A stretch of 64,000 bases of DNA, from assembly GCA_963971575.1 (NCBI GenBank), contig OZ020618.1, positions 5,768,501-5,832,500 of the forward strand, written 5' to 3'. Position 1 is the first letter of the stretch. The number at the start of each line of letters is the position of its first letter. The translations under genes were made by a program, and so were the position numbers. This DNA is from Liopterus haemorrhoidalis (taxonomy: Eukaryota > Arthropoda > Insecta > Coleoptera > Dytiscidae). Below, in pieces: positions 11,236 to 23,015 of this stretch. Under the pieces are notes generated by a model. It was not told where the DNA came from, searched no databases, and worked only from the letters and a program-made list of their open reading frames with translations.

Positions 11236-12255
11236 AAGAAACAATTGAGAAATATAGGGTTGTGCGCCGCCTTAAGTAAAATTGGGTGAGGATAATGTGC
11301 GGTCTAATTGAAGTGAGAAGTGACCTTTCATGGTAAAAAAGTTCCTCCTGGGATAGGGTATGGTAACTAGTATTAATTAAGCCTGGCGGCACCCTTTCCC
11401 GTTGTTCAAGGATAACGAAATTTAGGGAGAATTTTTCTTTCCTAATTTTAGTAACTATTTTAGAGAACAAGAACAAATAATAACAAAAAATTTACGCATT
11501 TAAAGATAGATCATCCTAACACAGTTATATGATTAAAAATCTCAGAACACAATACTTTCTTAATTCCGTAATTGGATAGTAATTATAGCTCCAACACTTT
11601 TCTTCTGAATACGCCTTAAATGAAATTTACCAGATTATTGTTTAATAGCATCAAGTCACGCAAAGAATTTATAAATCATAGATATTTGTGCCAAACGCAA
11701 TACGCAAACCACGCAGTTTTATAAAAACAAAACAGAAACCATTGAACCTTTTAAAAACTAAAACAATTATGCCCGGATGTAACGTCCATTAAATTCATAA
11801 ATTATTTTGAGTATTCCACTTATGAAAATATTCTATTTAGATACATACATTGGTTTTTAGTAGCTAGCAATATCAGAACAGGAAACCGCATGATAACATA
11901 TAAGTATATAAACATATGAATAAATATGTTTTATATATACTAGCTGTTTTATTTTTAAGTTTTAAATAGTGTTGTTAAGAACTACGAAATAATGTTATTG
12001 TAACCAGCGTATCCAAGTAACGGATTATTGAAAAATATAGCTGTCTAGCCGATGATTGTTTTTTATGTTTTGTACAATTTAAAGTTTATAAAGTTAATAA
12101 AATATCAAAAATAAGTCTGAATTAAAACGAGTATAGAGTAGCGTACTCAAATGAGAGAGACAAAATGCTGAATATAAATATACTCCTGTCGGGATTCATA
12201 CCTTAACCACGTAAAATTGGTATAGTTTGCTTCTTTTAAGGAGAATATGTTCTCT
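11236..12255. other. Intron 1 sequence without genes
   Basis: AT-rich; ACTAGCTGTTT near 11939 resembles a reverse-complemented Helitron 3' tip, but no hairpin stands next to it. Nothing else supported. Confidence 0.35.
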
Positions 12256-12259
12256 TTTT

Positions 12260-13268
12260 ACTGACCGCCAACATATATAAGGGAGGTATTGTGATCATAC
12301 CGATTATGACATTTCGAGATTTCGATGGATCTCCACGAATTGAGATCCCTACATAACGTTTTGACTATTTTTAGCATGATGTCTGTCGGTCTGTCTGTCT
12401 GTCTCTGTCTGTCTGTTTGCCTGTCTGTTTTTGTGCACGTGCAGAGCAAATTCGGCTAAAAGGATTTTTATGAAACTGCATATTTAAGCTTTTGATATCA
12501 ATGGCACGAGTTGATCAACTTTTGATAAAAATCGGTTGACTAGAAATGGGAGTTTACTCGTGTCGATTTTAAGATTTTTGCGAATATTTAGCAACAGAAA
12601 AATATTTAGAAAAAATTAATTTAACAAAAGTTGCAAATGCAATAACTAATAACTTTTATTTGAGACATGTTTTGATAAATCGAAAAAAATTTAAAAAATT
12701 TTTCGAAATTTTTTCATATTTACAGTCTGTTCCAAACGGTTAGGCGGAACTAAATGGGAATTTCGTTCTTTTAGGTTGTCACGAGAAGGGACCTTGCTTG
12801 GGTTATTTCATTTTTCACGTTGGAATTTAAAATTTAAAATTCCAACAATGAATCCATAGAAACGAATGACATGTCAAAATTAAATTATATTTTTTTTACA
12901 AATTTTAATGACAAAAAAATAAATAAATGGGAAATTTGTAATAAGAATGCAAAAAATATCAAAATATTAAGAAAATGACATTTTAAAATGATATTAACCT
13001 TAACCAAAAAATGTTTATTGTAAGTATGATTTACAAAGCTTAAACAAAACGGCCGAAAAGCACGATTTAAACGATGAAAGTAACTAGATTGCAAAATCTA
13101 GTTCCGCCTAACCGTTTGGAACAGACTATATGTAACGTTTCCATGGTCATGATAAATAATATCTCTGTTAGAAAATATTAGGCCAAGTTATTTCTACTCT
13201 GCTGCTAGAATGTATTTTATACAAGTACTTTATGATAGCGGTCGGTCCTGTGGTGGCTACAGCTGATT
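12260..13268. repeat. R2 family copy interrupted by a MITE
   Basis: Begins with the Y end (CCGCCAACATATATAAGGGA), continues ATTTCGAGATTTCGATGGAT, a CTGT-type microsatellite at 12384-12430 and the shared body. It ends with the X end CTGTGGTGGCTACAGCTGA. A 404-bp MITE sits inside at 12723-13126. The microsatellite lies at a fixed place in R2, so it is part of the element. Confidence 0.8.
12723..13126. mobile_element. MITE-A copy 1 (Tc1/mariner-type, about 404 bp)
   Basis: Inverted ends start CAGTCTGTTCCAAACGG then TTAGGCGGAACTA. TA precedes it at 12721-12722 and follows at 13127-13128. Removing it restores the R2 text CATA-TTATATGTAACG seen intact in the other R2 copies. It is one of four copies (also 34446, 39184, 42408) of the same length and has no real coding capacity; the short frame inside is just the shared repeat. 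Confidence 0.9.
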
Positions 13269-13269
13269 T

Positions 13270-13776
13270 TTATTTTAATAGACAGGTGAAAATACAAGTG
13301 AAAACCTAAAAAAAGTCATCACTTCTAAAATACAAGCGACGACAAAAAACAAAAACGTCATCACTTTTAAAATTCAAGTGATGACAAAAAGAAAACGTAC
13401 GAAGGCGCCCCTAAGGCCTCGCGCCCCTGGCACATGCTCCGATACCAAGGCGTTGCTACGACTCTGCAAATATATTCAAACTTATGTAAGCAATAAGTAC
13501 AAACGTTAAAAAACAATATCACTTTTAAAGAGGACACGTTCCTAGGTCCCCTCTTAAGAGCGACACAACACAGTTAAAAGTGCACTATCAATGAGTTACA
13601 GAACGATTGTCGAAAAGCTTACAGAATAGACCCCCTAAAACCCCCTGAAACAACATACAAAACATATCATTTTAACTTAAGTTAGCGATAACTTGAGTTA
13701 AAATATTTTACTCATTCTTTAATAATCGTACATAAATTACAATTTTTAACAAAATATATGTTTTTTTTTGTTTCAG
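13270..13776. other. End of intron 1
   Basis: 13310-13440 holds TCATCACTTTTAAAATTCAA- and GGCGCCCCTAAGG-type words of the dispersed GCGCC repeats. The intron ends with a T-rich tract and TTTCAG at 13771-13776. Confidence 0.5.
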
Positions 13777-13815
13777 GATTTCGTCGTTCCAATCCAATAT
13801 CAGAATGGGATAAAG
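13777..13815 (+). CDS. Membrane protein gene, exon 2 (microexon, 39 nt)
   Basis: Acceptor TTTCAG, donor GTATGT. The exon is phase 1 at both sides and adds 13 codons: with the last base of exon 1 it reads GFRRSNPISEWDK. It continues the ectodomain directly after the mature N-terminus. The 39-nt size is small but symmetric, so skipping it would keep the frame. Support comes from the splice sites and from frame continuity with exons 1 and 3. Confidence 0.6.
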
Positions 13816-13817
13816 GT

Positions 13818-14519
13818 ATGTTTATTATTACTTTTCTTTTTAAAAAACATAAAAATATATAACCCTCAGGTGTTTTTTATTGAAATTTTATTCTTAAAAT
13901 GATGATTCTACATTTTTGTGTTTCCACAAAATGTAAATACACATTTAAACGTAGAAAATGTAGGCAAAGTGAGTTGTAAAAGGAATTTAGGAAGAGGAAA
14001 GAACTAATAAATAAGCAAAAATAAGATGTTGGAAAGAAAAATAAGAGCAAAAGATACATATCTAGTAAACCGTGAGAATGCTACAGAATGTTAAATTCAA
14101 AGAAAATCGATCCAGTAATTCGATTAAATGAAAAAATGTCTGATAAAATAGTTAAAAAAAGAGGAGAATTAAATTATGTCTCGAGGCATCGCAGACGACC
14201 TACTTACGCTGCGAATGTACATGTTAATAAAGTATAATATTTAAAAGTTTTTGAGTTTACCTTGGTGATATCTAGGGAAATTTGTTAAGATATTTAAACA
14301 GCATTAAAATAACTAACATTTTAAAAAATCAGGAAGTTACAGCCGCATTTCATAATCAGTACACAAAAAATATTTTAGTCAATAATAAAATTATGGAATT
14401 TAGTAAATCAATTGTAATAATAGGAGATTGGCATGATTTATTAAAAAAAAAATTTATTATATTCCTCTTGTTGCATATAAACATAAAAAACAGTTGCATT
14501 TTTTTTTAATTTGAAGTCT
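13818..14519. other. Start of intron 2, no gene
   Basis: AT-rich, no recognised repeat ends, all frames short. Confidence 0.35.
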
Positions 14520-14527
14520 TAAAATGT

Positions 14528-15190
14528 ATGTAGCGCGCGAAAACCACGTGTGACGTCATACCCTACTTAAGTGTACTGCGTACAGCCAACCCAATCTACA
14601 GCGTACAGCCTACACAGTCTGTCGTGAACTTATTTGCTTGAATAACTTTTATAGATTGTGTAAAGTTAGAGTGATTTTAATTAAAATAAAGTTTAATTCT
14701 ATAAAAACAATTTATACATGTTTACCGAATTAAATTTTATATTAAAATATATAACCTATCTTGCAGTATTTCAATTATGCCTCTAACGTTTTGTAACTTC
14801 ATGTAAACAATGTAGTAAAATTCTGACATCTAAATTACATAAATATTTACATTTTATAGAGTTGCAGCGTTTGTTTACATAAAGTTATAGAATACATAAA
14901 TGGTTTATTTACGTGTTTTGACACCACGTATTTCTCCAGCACTGTAGCATTCATTATTTTTCATATATGCCGTGAGCATAAATGCATCAATATTGGGTAA
15001 ATTATCACTCTGAGCTCTAACAAAATCTTTACCGGCCATTTTAATAATAAATGCGTGAAAAATTGTTTAAAAACAAATACAAAATCTCGAACAATACAAT
15101 ATACACACGTAAAGATTATGTTGTAGTCTGGGCTGTCTGGGATTTGACGTCATGCTCAGTCGTAGTTACTTCCTAACCTTCGCGCTGTGG
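14528..15190. repeat. Possible diverged inverted-repeat element with CRE-like words at both ends
   Basis: Left part AGCGCGCGAAAACCACGTG and TGACGTCATACCC (CRE at 14551-14558). The right part, reverse-complemented, gives AGCGCGAAGG and TGACGTCAAATCCC (CRE at 15145-15152). The two sides look like weakly preserved inverted ends of an element of about 660 bp. The similarity is short and could be chance. Confidence 0.3.
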
Positions 15191-15590
15191 TTGGCTTATT
15201 TAAAATTTACAATATTTTTATTAAAAAATTTGGCTGTAATATTAATTAAAATGTGATTTTTGTTTTGTTAGGTGACATAACTAACATTAACATATCAAAG
15301 AAATGTAGTTTTAAGGAAATTTAAACTTTATGCGTATCCCCTATTGGATTTATTAGTGGTATTTGAAATCAAGAAAGCGATTTCTAAGTCAAGAAATCTC
15401 ATGAATGACCAAGTTGAGTTTAGATATTCGCCTCTTCTTAATCCCTTTTAATCCTCTCTCATATAATTTTACCTTTTAGGTAGGGTTTTCCTCATTATAG
15501 CCACATTTGGTCCAATACCCTCTCCTCTCTAATAGTTTGTAAATTATCTATTTATATGAATATACATATTTCTATAAACCCTTTGTATTT

Positions 15591-15632
15591 CTGAAGATGG
15601 CCTTATAAGCCGAAATACGTATAAAATAAACT
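15591..15632 (+). other. Hammerhead-like core at a Penelope-type repeat end
   Basis: CTGAAGA (15591-15597) is followed by a short hairpin with stem GGC/GCC and then GAAA (15612-15615). This is the conserved order of a hammerhead ribozyme: CUGANGA, stem II, GAAA. Penelope-like elements and retrozymes are known to carry such motifs. Stems I and III were not convincingly resolved, so catalytic ability is unproven. Similar cores stand at 20057 and, reversed and degenerate, at 45846. Confidence 0.35.
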
Positions 15633-15649
15633 TGTTTTATTTTATTCTT

Positions 15650-16345
15650 TGAAACTAACCGAGTGTTTTATATAGTTTTCCAAGTTTCACAGACTTAGAG
15701 GGGGGTAGACCGACACGCACCCAGAATTTTGTATAAGGAGTAGCTCAGAAGCCAAATAAATTTATTAAGGCTAATTTTTTGTTTTTGTGCGGGCTCATTT
15801 TTAGTTACTACACAAATTTTCCCGTGAGGACTCGCCCCCCCGCCCCTAGTGCGCGTCTGGGGAAGACTTCAGTTTTTTGTTGAAAATACAAAGTTTGGTG
15901 TAGCGCGAGATCGTTGTGTTCCTCAGGGAAACAGATTTATTATTCATAGACGTCTTCCCCTGGAAAATTTATAATAAAAACGGCTGTCCACGTTTCGAAA
16001 ATTTATATATTTTTTTCAGAACGTGAACAAAACATTCATGTAATAAATATTTTATAATAGTTTTATTAACGTGTTTAAATGCAGTTTGTATAATATATTA
16101 TAATAATTGCATAAATAATTTAATGCAAACAAAAAAGTAGGCCAACAGTCAAGAGTAATTATTCCACAACTCAGCTGCATAGAAAACTTTAACCCATTAG
16201 CTGATTAATATTAACTTCGAACCTATAAAGTAGAAAATTTGCTGTTAAAATTTCATTACGATGATAAACCCTGCAACCATATTAAGACAAAATTAAGTTA
16301 ATTTGTAAGAAATATATAAATTATCATGCATGTGTAAATAAGATT
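15650..16345. other. Intron 2 sequence, GC-skewed repeat at 15700-15860
   Basis: 15700-15860 has runs of G and C (GAGGGGGGTAGACC, CGCCCCCCCGCCCCTAGTG) as in other scattered repeats here. The rest is AT-rich without features. Confidence 0.35.
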
Positions 16346-16349
16346 TACA

Positions 16350-16455
16350 TAAATAAATGTGAAAGTCTGGCTGTCAGTACGGGCATCAAGCCAAAATGGC
16401 TGAACCGATTTTCACGATATTTGGAACACACCATTTCAATTTCCCTTCGATATGA
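16350..16455. repeat. Dispersed repeat motif (GGCTGAACCGATTTT)
   Basis: GAAAGTCTGGCTGTCAGTAC, AAAATGGCTGAACCGATTTT and GATATTTGGAACACACC follow each other. This order is common in insect repeats of unknown class. No boundaries found. Confidence 0.35.
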
Positions 16456-17349
16456 GGCTTTCATACCACCAAAAACACCAACTATCAGAATGTGTATAAT
16501 GGTGGCATAATGATGGCAGCATAGTGGTGGCACAACCTACAGTGTGGACTCCGCCATTTAGAATATGCGGGCCCTGTACGCCAAAGTATTTATAACACCA
16601 TCCAGACACGCAAACACAAAACCTTCCGTTTCCAATCATAATCCAGCAGACTTAAGAGCGTAATGTACTTAGATTACGCGCAACAGAAACGTACATTTGG
16701 AAGGGCCAAAGAATTTGAACCAAATGTTGTCGAATCAATTTGATTTTTTATTTAATTTAAAGATCAATATTGGCCCCGTTGCATTTCAGAGTTAAAATTT
16801 GGTTTTATTTTTAATTTTAAGTTTTACAATGTCCTAAACTTTGTCTAACTTCACACCACTGTTACTCTGTAAATCAATAAAAATTGCAAATTCCATCTCT
16901 GGAATCCTATAGATTGTACTTCTATCTTTAAAATGAAATGAATCTTTGTGAAAATTAATTAATATTTAGCATCAATTCTTTGGCCCACACCTAAACACTA
17001 TTTATATGAAATACTGGCATTTACATGCATCGAGAGATGTATCCATCTGGTAGCGTGGTTTTAAACTAATACTAATCCTAGTAGGGAAAGTCTAAACTCC
17101 ACCCTTATTTTCTACACATGATTTGAATTTCGTGTTTGTTCAATAAGGCATAAACTGTTGACTATGATTAAAAATTTATTTTATTCAATAATTTTCTATT
17201 GAATTATAAAAATGGGTAACTGAAGATCTATGGAATAAAACAGATTGTGATGTCAATTTACGTGTTTTATTTTAGACTGCTCTTTCCGTGGTAGAATACA
17301 AATTTATATTCACACAAAAAATGGTCTCAAAAATTAAGTTAAATATTTT
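16456..17349. other. Intron 2 sequence without genes
   Basis: No coherent frame or terminal repeat found. Short frames at 16436-16639 lack any recognisable domain. Confidence 0.35.
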
Positions 17350-17482
17350 TGCCGGTGTCTGAAAGCTTAGTTAACTATAACCAAATGGTCAGAACATGGT
17401 TGTTATGGTTACGTATGGGATTGTTATACTGTAACCGAGTTTAACCAAATGGTTAAACTCAGCTAAGCTTTCAAAAACCCTA
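17350..17482. repeat. Short inverted-repeat element (about 130 bp)
   Basis: GTCTGAAAGCTTAGTTAAC on the left faces GCTAAGCTTTCAAAAAC on the right, with inner inverted words ACCAAATGGT. This fits a small MITE. No target duplication assigned. Confidence 0.5.
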
Positions 17483-18390
17483 GTTGTAAACTCAAATAAT
17501 ATTACACTTAAAATGAACTGAATTACCCACATCTTTTGTCAACATGTTTGAAGACACTGAAGAACATTATTATTATTATTATTTTAAGCATGTCCTTCTA
17601 TTGTAAAAACATTGTTTTTAATGTGAACTGGCATTTTTGCGCAAAAGGCAATTATAAATCAATAGAGTTTGATATTTTTCATAAAAATGTCAAACAACTG
17701 ATAAATGACTAGGTTTTCCGAGAGGTTTTTAGTTCTAACGGAAGTGGTTAAAGACACATTTGGATATATTACATTTGAATTACTATCAACAGAGAAAAAA
17801 AGTAAATTTTACTTCCATTTTTATTAATTTCTACTTTACAATTCTTAACTTTTTATCAAACATTTATATTAAAATTCACTTCAATTCGATTCCATTTCAA
17901 TTTAAACTTGAGTATAAATTATAAAACTTTTTAAATTATTTAAAATTAAATATGTTGATTCTTTTGTGTAGAACTAAATTATGTTTTTATAACTTTGTAG
18001 TTACATTTTAATTTGTGATTCTGTATTACTTTTTTATAGTGTTCATAAAGTTGGTAGAAACAGTAAATTTTTATTTGGTCTTTAATTAAGGAACATAAAA
18101 ATGAGCTACAACTCTTTTTGTTTTGCTCGCGAATGTTGCTAGCAAAACATATAATGCAACTTATTATTTTTCTACGTTATCTTTTGTAGAAAATTGGCCA
18201 TCATCATAACTTTGTGTTTTGACAAAGTAGCTAAGAATAGATCAATAGATGTGTACCTGAACCATTCTTGGAGATTCTGTAGCCCAAGCATTTTTCTATA
18301 ACCGACGATTTTCTTGCCTATACTCTGTTCGGAATCAAGAAGTAGTGATCACGCAATGATCACGTGATAATTTCATCGATCTCTCATTGT
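17483..18390. other. Intron 2 sequence without genes
   Basis: AT-rich. 18325-18385 (AATCAAGAAGTAGTGATCAC) has a relative at 29582-29640, so a dispersed repeat is present. Class unknown. Confidence 0.4.
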
Positions 18391-18833
18391 TTTTAGGGTT
18401 TTGTAGGTATGACCAAAAAACCCTTATACAGTCATTTTGTCGTCTGTCTGTTTGTCTGTCTGTCTGTGTGTCTGTCTGTTTGGTAAAAATTGTAGTCAAA
18501 CGGCTAAACCTAGAGAGTTGAAATTTGGCATGCTTATACAACTCTTTGACCCGCACATAGGAAAAATACTAAAACATCTAAAAAACATATCCCTCTAAAA
18601 ATATAAACAAATATGTGCTCATCGAAATTTTTTTATATTGTTTGTAGGGTATCAACTGAAAGCCCTTAGGTCGTGGATTAACGATCAAAATTTTATTTTT
18701 ACCTGTAGCCTAGATGGTTTAAACTAAAAATCTGAAAAAATTCTAAGTAATGTACCTTGGTGTGAACCGGAATAGTACAACAGGAATTTTTGATCAGATT
18801 ATGTTTTCGGAAAATAACGCATTTTTTGTGTTT
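18391..18833. repeat. R1 family, end-B and core
   Basis: TTTAGGGTTTTGTAGGTATG, a TCTG-type microsatellite (18436-18480), then AACGGCTAAACCTAGAGAG, AACGATCAAAATTTTATTTT and GTGTGAACCGGAATAGTACA-like text. The order is the exact reverse of the full copy at 36960-38020. The copy stops at GTGTTT where the palindrome at 18834 begins. Confidence 0.8.
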
Positions 18834-19081
18834 CTCGCCAAACTCTTCAACATTCTGAAAAAACAGATAAGAATAAGTATAACCTCAAAATGGTACATGT
18901 GAACAAATTAACTATCGAGTAATCAACAAATAAATTACTCACCAACCTGTTGTAAGATTGTAAATTGTATGATTGAGTAATTTATTTGTTGATTACTCGA
19001 TAGTTAATTTGTTCACATGTACCATTTTGAGGTTATACTTATTCTTATCTGTTTTTTCAGAATGTTGAAGAGTTTGGCGAG
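18834..19081. repeat. Perfect inverted repeat: two 108-bp arms, 32-bp loop
   Basis: 18834-18941 (CTCGCCAAACTCTTCAAC ... AAATAAATTACTCA) is the exact reverse complement of 18974-19081; I compared all 108 positions and saw no mismatch. The loop is 18942-18973. The flanks outside the arms do not pair. The upstream flank is R1 sequence ending GTGTTT and the downstream flank begins TTAACT; together these restore the R1 word GTGTTTTTAACT. This suggests a clean insertion. A transcript would fold into a long double-stranded hairpin. No coding frame crosses it. Confidence 0.95.
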
Positions 19082-19199
19082 TTAACTTGAACAATATCCA
19101 TTTTACCTTGTGTTTCTTTCCTTCCATCTCCACAAAATCAAAATTTTAAGTAAATTTAACGTAGCAATATCATTTAACATGTGTTAGGCAGTTCGGTCT

Positions 19200-19690
19200 G
19201 GATTCTCCGGATAAGTAGAGTGCTTGGGTCCAATATACAGTTTGGGGTACTCTCTCCACAAGATCCTTGTGCGTACCATCGATTTTGGGGATTGAGTACG
19301 TCGGACTGTATTAAGATCTAATACTCTATATCTTCCTGGGTTTCCAACTGTTACTGTTAGAGTTTCCCGGTGTTTGTACCGGTTTAATATTTATTATTTT
19401 TGCAATTTCATATTGTACTTAAATATTGGATGTAAGGATCCTTAAGTGTTTTTTTGGGGTTTGGACTTGATATACCGTTTGAGGTACCTTTATCTCATTA
19501 CTTTGTACGTACCACTGTTTTGAGAGATTGGTACGGCGAATTGTATGATTGCTCCAGATCTCAATTAATTCATTCTGGTTCTTTCCACTTAGTTGGTAGT
19601 AGTGAAAATTTCATGATTGCGGGGGTTATCGTTGCGTTATGTTGTACAGGGTGGGACACTGTCAACTCTGTCGATTTGTACGTACCAAGT
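19200..19690. repeat. Diverged tandem duplication, unit about 245 bp
   Basis: The block GGTCCAATATACAGTTTGGG ... GTGCGTACCATCGATTTT ... AAGATCTAATAC ... CTGGGTTTCC is echoed about 245 bp downstream by GGACTTGATATACCGTTTGA ... GTACGTACCACTGTTTT ... AGATCTCAATTAATTC ... CTGGTTCTTTCC. A shorter third echo (TTTGTACGTACCAAG) is near 19675. Substitutions are many, so the duplication is old. Confidence 0.55.
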
Positions 19691-20050
19691 AGTTAGGGGG
19701 GGTAGTGTCGCAGCCTGTCATATTGATGCAGCGATAAAACTTGTTATCATTATATTTATTATATAAGTTAATGTTGGACAATTATATGGTTTATTTGTCT
19801 CAGTTGCACTGTTAAATTCAAACAATAGTTTCTAATTTTTGGATCACTATATTTCTAAATTTAATTTAAATTTACTCCTGGTTTTTCCTATGGTTTGTTA
19901 CCTTCAAGTACACATAATATCTATGTATTCTGCAATTTCACCATCCTTGGAGATGATTGATGTACAGTCTGTTATGACTACGTTTAACTAACATAGGTAA
20001 ATTTTGTTATTAATTGCACAATATTGTTTTCTATCATGATGTTATTGTTA
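19691..20050. other. Intron 2 sequence without genes
   Basis: No features seen. It may belong to the same old retroelement as the motif at 20057. Confidence 0.3.
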
Positions 20051-20056
20051 TAGCAC

Positions 20057-20110
20057 CTGAAGAAGCCAACAATGTTGTTGGCGAAACGTTGTGTTTTGTT
20101 AAAATAAACG
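20057..20110 (+). other. Hammerhead-like core at a Penelope-type repeat end
   Basis: CTGAAGA (20057-20063), then GCCAAC (20065-20070) pairing perfectly with GTTGGC (20077-20082) as stem II, then GAAA (20083-20086) and CGTTGTGTTTTG. This is the best of the three cores in the window: conserved CUGANGA, six-base-pair stem II and GAAA. The 3' side can pair CGTT with AACG as a short stem III. The cleavage-site nucleotide and stem I remain unclear. Confidence 0.45.
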
Positions 20111-20149
20111 CTTCTTGTCCAAAAAGCTGAGTGAAATTATTTTCCACTT

Positions 20150-21036
20150 CTACCTATATTCAAAATTTGGACGTTAAATTACTTTCTAATATTTAAAAAT
20201 CTTTATATATTTTAAAAAATGTCAAGGTATTTTTTATAATCAGTTTTATGTTTCCCTAAATTTCTCGCCTACGAAGTTATTCAAATCCAACAATACAATA
20301 AAAACAATTAAATTTAGTAATCAAATAAGGATTTGTGTAGGGGTAAATCGCGTCCCTCGGATTTTTTAACTTTTCAAGAAGATCCTTTTTCAAGCCTGGA
20401 AAAGCAATAACGTAAATTACTCTTGTTTACCGCTGTGAAACTCGTTTGCAAACTTAATTCTCACCGCATTATGGAGACTCATTATCATTTTTTATTCACT
20501 CTCTTCTTTCTCGCTTTACACAAAGTTTCACTCGAAAATTTTGTATTTTTACACGGTATTTTTTCACTTAGAGCGGATTAACGAAATTATTTGTGCGACA
20601 TCTGCGAATATCCACTAAATTACTTCGGATACAGATTGTTTATTATATTATTTTTCTTGTTCAACTCACAAAATACCCCTCTTTTCTACGCCACTGTCTA
20701 ATAAACTCGGTTCTTAATCACTTGTTTAATAAATAATTAGCAAAAATAACATTTGAATTAATTATATTTTGTGTTTAAATCACTTTGTGTCAAAACGCTT
20801 TTAAAATTAAATAAACACTGAATATTTTATCCCAGTGCCTGAAGCAACGAAGGATAATGAATGAAATTTTATGTAAATAATGGAAAAGTCAACAGTAATT
20901 TTCATTGATGTTTACTACATAAAAATCGATTGAAAATAGAAATAAATAATGTTTTATAATACAGAGATTTTTTTTATAATATCGACTGTTACTAAAAATA
21001 TATACTACTTTAATTTGACCCTTGTCCTAAAAAAAA
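20150..21036. other. Intron 2 sequence without genes
   Basis: AT-rich, nothing supported. Confidence 0.35.
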
Positions 21037-21792
21037 CAGTTAGTTAGTTAAATAAATTTGGCGCACAGCAATGATGGCTATTTGCGCCTAAATCAGCCCA
21101 TTTAGATGTCTAGAGTATATGTAGGTATATATTAAACAATAAATCAAATCTTACACTTACTCAATAAAAGAATCCTTGCATAGACCAACAGAAATAAATA
21201 AGTTAAAAAAACTGTGCGAAAAATTGAACAGACGCAGGGTGATAGTAAGAGGCTGTAAAGAGGCCAATTACCATCGAATATCACAGTCTAATAATGAGAC
21301 ACATTAAAATAAGGTGCAAGACTTCATACATAAAACAGTAAGTTCGAGTCCCTCAGGAAGAGTATCAGCCTGTCCATGAGTACCCTGTCGTCACCTAAAG
21401 CAACTGACAGGTCACAGCACAGACCTAACCTCTCCCTGACATCCTCGAACTGTACAAGAAATACAGACAAAGTGTTACACGTCTCACAAATAGGATTTAC
21501 CTCGGAGGCGTGTAATGGCGGTTTTCTCCCTTCAGTTAATCTTAAGGAAACGTGCAGACGTTATACCCCATGGTTTAACATCTCCCTTAATCTCGACTTC
21601 AAATTTTGTATGCTGTTTCCATTCATGTTGCCATTTGGCCAACATCAGATGGATCAGATGACTCTGCGTCATCTGGAAATATGAATCTCATTTCAATCAT
21701 AGGTTAGTGGGAAGGCTCTTTTGCAGCGATATCAGTCGCTTCATTACCTTTAATACCAACATGTCCTGGTATCCAAAACAGCTCTATAACGT
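21037..21792 (-). pseudogene. 5'-truncated LINE 3' end with RNase H motif (I/LOA-like), copy 1
   Basis: On the minus strand the upstream end reads ELFWIPGHVGIKGNEATDIA, the signature of the RNase H domain found in I-type LINEs. It continues FIFPDDA, then the decayed C-terminal part and a 3' untranslated region ending TTAACTAACTAACTG at 21037. The same 3' part is present at 63074-63798. Several stops and frameshifts make this the older copy. The 5' side is cut by a MITE-B at about 21793. RNase H followed by a CCHC-like C-terminus and a simple-sequence tail places it in the I superclade; the exact clade is not resolved. Confidence 0.75.
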
Positions 21793-21960
21793 TTCTTTGG
21801 ATCAAGCTTAACTAGATTTTGACTATTCATTTATATCGGTTATATGAAACTTTTGATCATTTTGTTTAGCAAAAGCCACCTTCAAGCATGAAAAAATAGC
21901 TTGTGACAACTTAAGAAAATTAAAATTCCATTTGGTTCCGCCAAAAGGTTTGTAATAGCA
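21793..21960. mobile_element. MITE-B copy next to the LINE
   Basis: Left GTTTCTTTGGATCAAGC then TTAACTAGATTTT; right ATTCCATTTGGTTCCGCC. Internal GATCATTTTGTTTAGCAAAA is shared with copies near 26690, 33890, 34175 and 56800. About 165 bp, diverged. Confidence 0.55.
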
Positions 21961-22424
21961 TATACTCTCACATTTTGAGCATTCAGATTGTAGAGTAGCA
22001 ACCGGATATCACAAAAATAAAACAATGGTTATTCTTTAAAGGGTGAATTTTTCAAAAACGTTAGAAGACAGCCTTAAACGTTTAAGCAGATTATTAAATT
22101 ATCCTTGTAGCAAATATTATCATCCTTTATTGTTAACATTGTCCTCGTTTTCTACTTTAACTCAATTATTTGATCTATTTTCGTTCGATTGACTGGCTTT
22201 CGATTATGTCTGAATTAGAGTTCAAGGAACATGAATTCAAACACCGCGAAATCATACAGCCCAAGGCATGTAGCTAATATCGATAACACAAGGATTAATA
22301 ATTCAAAATTATAACATTCACCGTCTTCATCCCAAGTAGCAAACTTACTAATTAGTTAAGATCTAGAGTTTGAGCTAAATTTGGAAGTAAATTATCTTGA
22401 AATAGTTTGTATAAAGGTTAAGTC
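21961..22424. other. Intron 2 sequence without genes
   Basis: No features recognised. Confidence 0.35.
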
Positions 22425-23015
22425 GGCCTAATATTTTCTAACAGAGATATTATTTACCATGACCATGGAAACGTTACATATAAGTATGAAAAAATTGAGA
22501 CAGAAAAATTTTACAAAAATGTTTCGAATTTTTTCGTTTAATCAAAAAACGTCTCAAATGAAAGTTATTAGTTATTGCATTTATAGCAACTTTTGTTAAA
22601 TACATTTTTTCGATATATTTTTATGTTTCTAAATATTCGCAAAAATTTTAAAATCGACACGAGTAAACTCCCATTTCTAGTCAACCGATTTTTACCTAAA
22701 GTTGATCAAGTCGTGCCATTGATGGCAGAAGCTTAAATATGAAGTTTCATAAAAATCCTTTTAGCCGAATTTGCTCTGTACGTGTACTCAGACAGACAGA
22801 CGAACGGACGGACGGACGGACAGATGGACGGACGGACGGACAGATGGACGGACGGACGGACAGACGGACGGACAGACAGACCGACAGACATCATGCAAAA
22901 ATGGTCAAAACGTTATGTAGAGGGACCTCAATTCATGGAGATCCATCAAAATCTCGAAATGTCAAAATCGGTATGATCACAATACCTCCCTTATATATGT
23001 TGGCGGTCGGTAAAA
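22425..23015. repeat. R2 family copy with GACG/GACA microsatellite
   Basis: Body TCGGCCTAATATTTTCTAAC ... ACACGAGTAAACTCCCATTT, then GACA/GACG repeats (22790-22885), then the Y end ATTTCGAGATTTTG-type words and CTCCCTTATATATGTTGGCG. The X end is missing. The Y-end junction here is uninterrupted and serves as the empty site for insertions in the other R2 copies. Frames rich in D, R, T and G come only from the microsatellite. Confidence 0.8.

Noticed and set aside
12885..13094. Conserved short frame in the MITE-A copies (also at 39343 and 42442)
   Set aside because: The similarity comes from the shared non-coding element; frame lengths differ and there is no domain.
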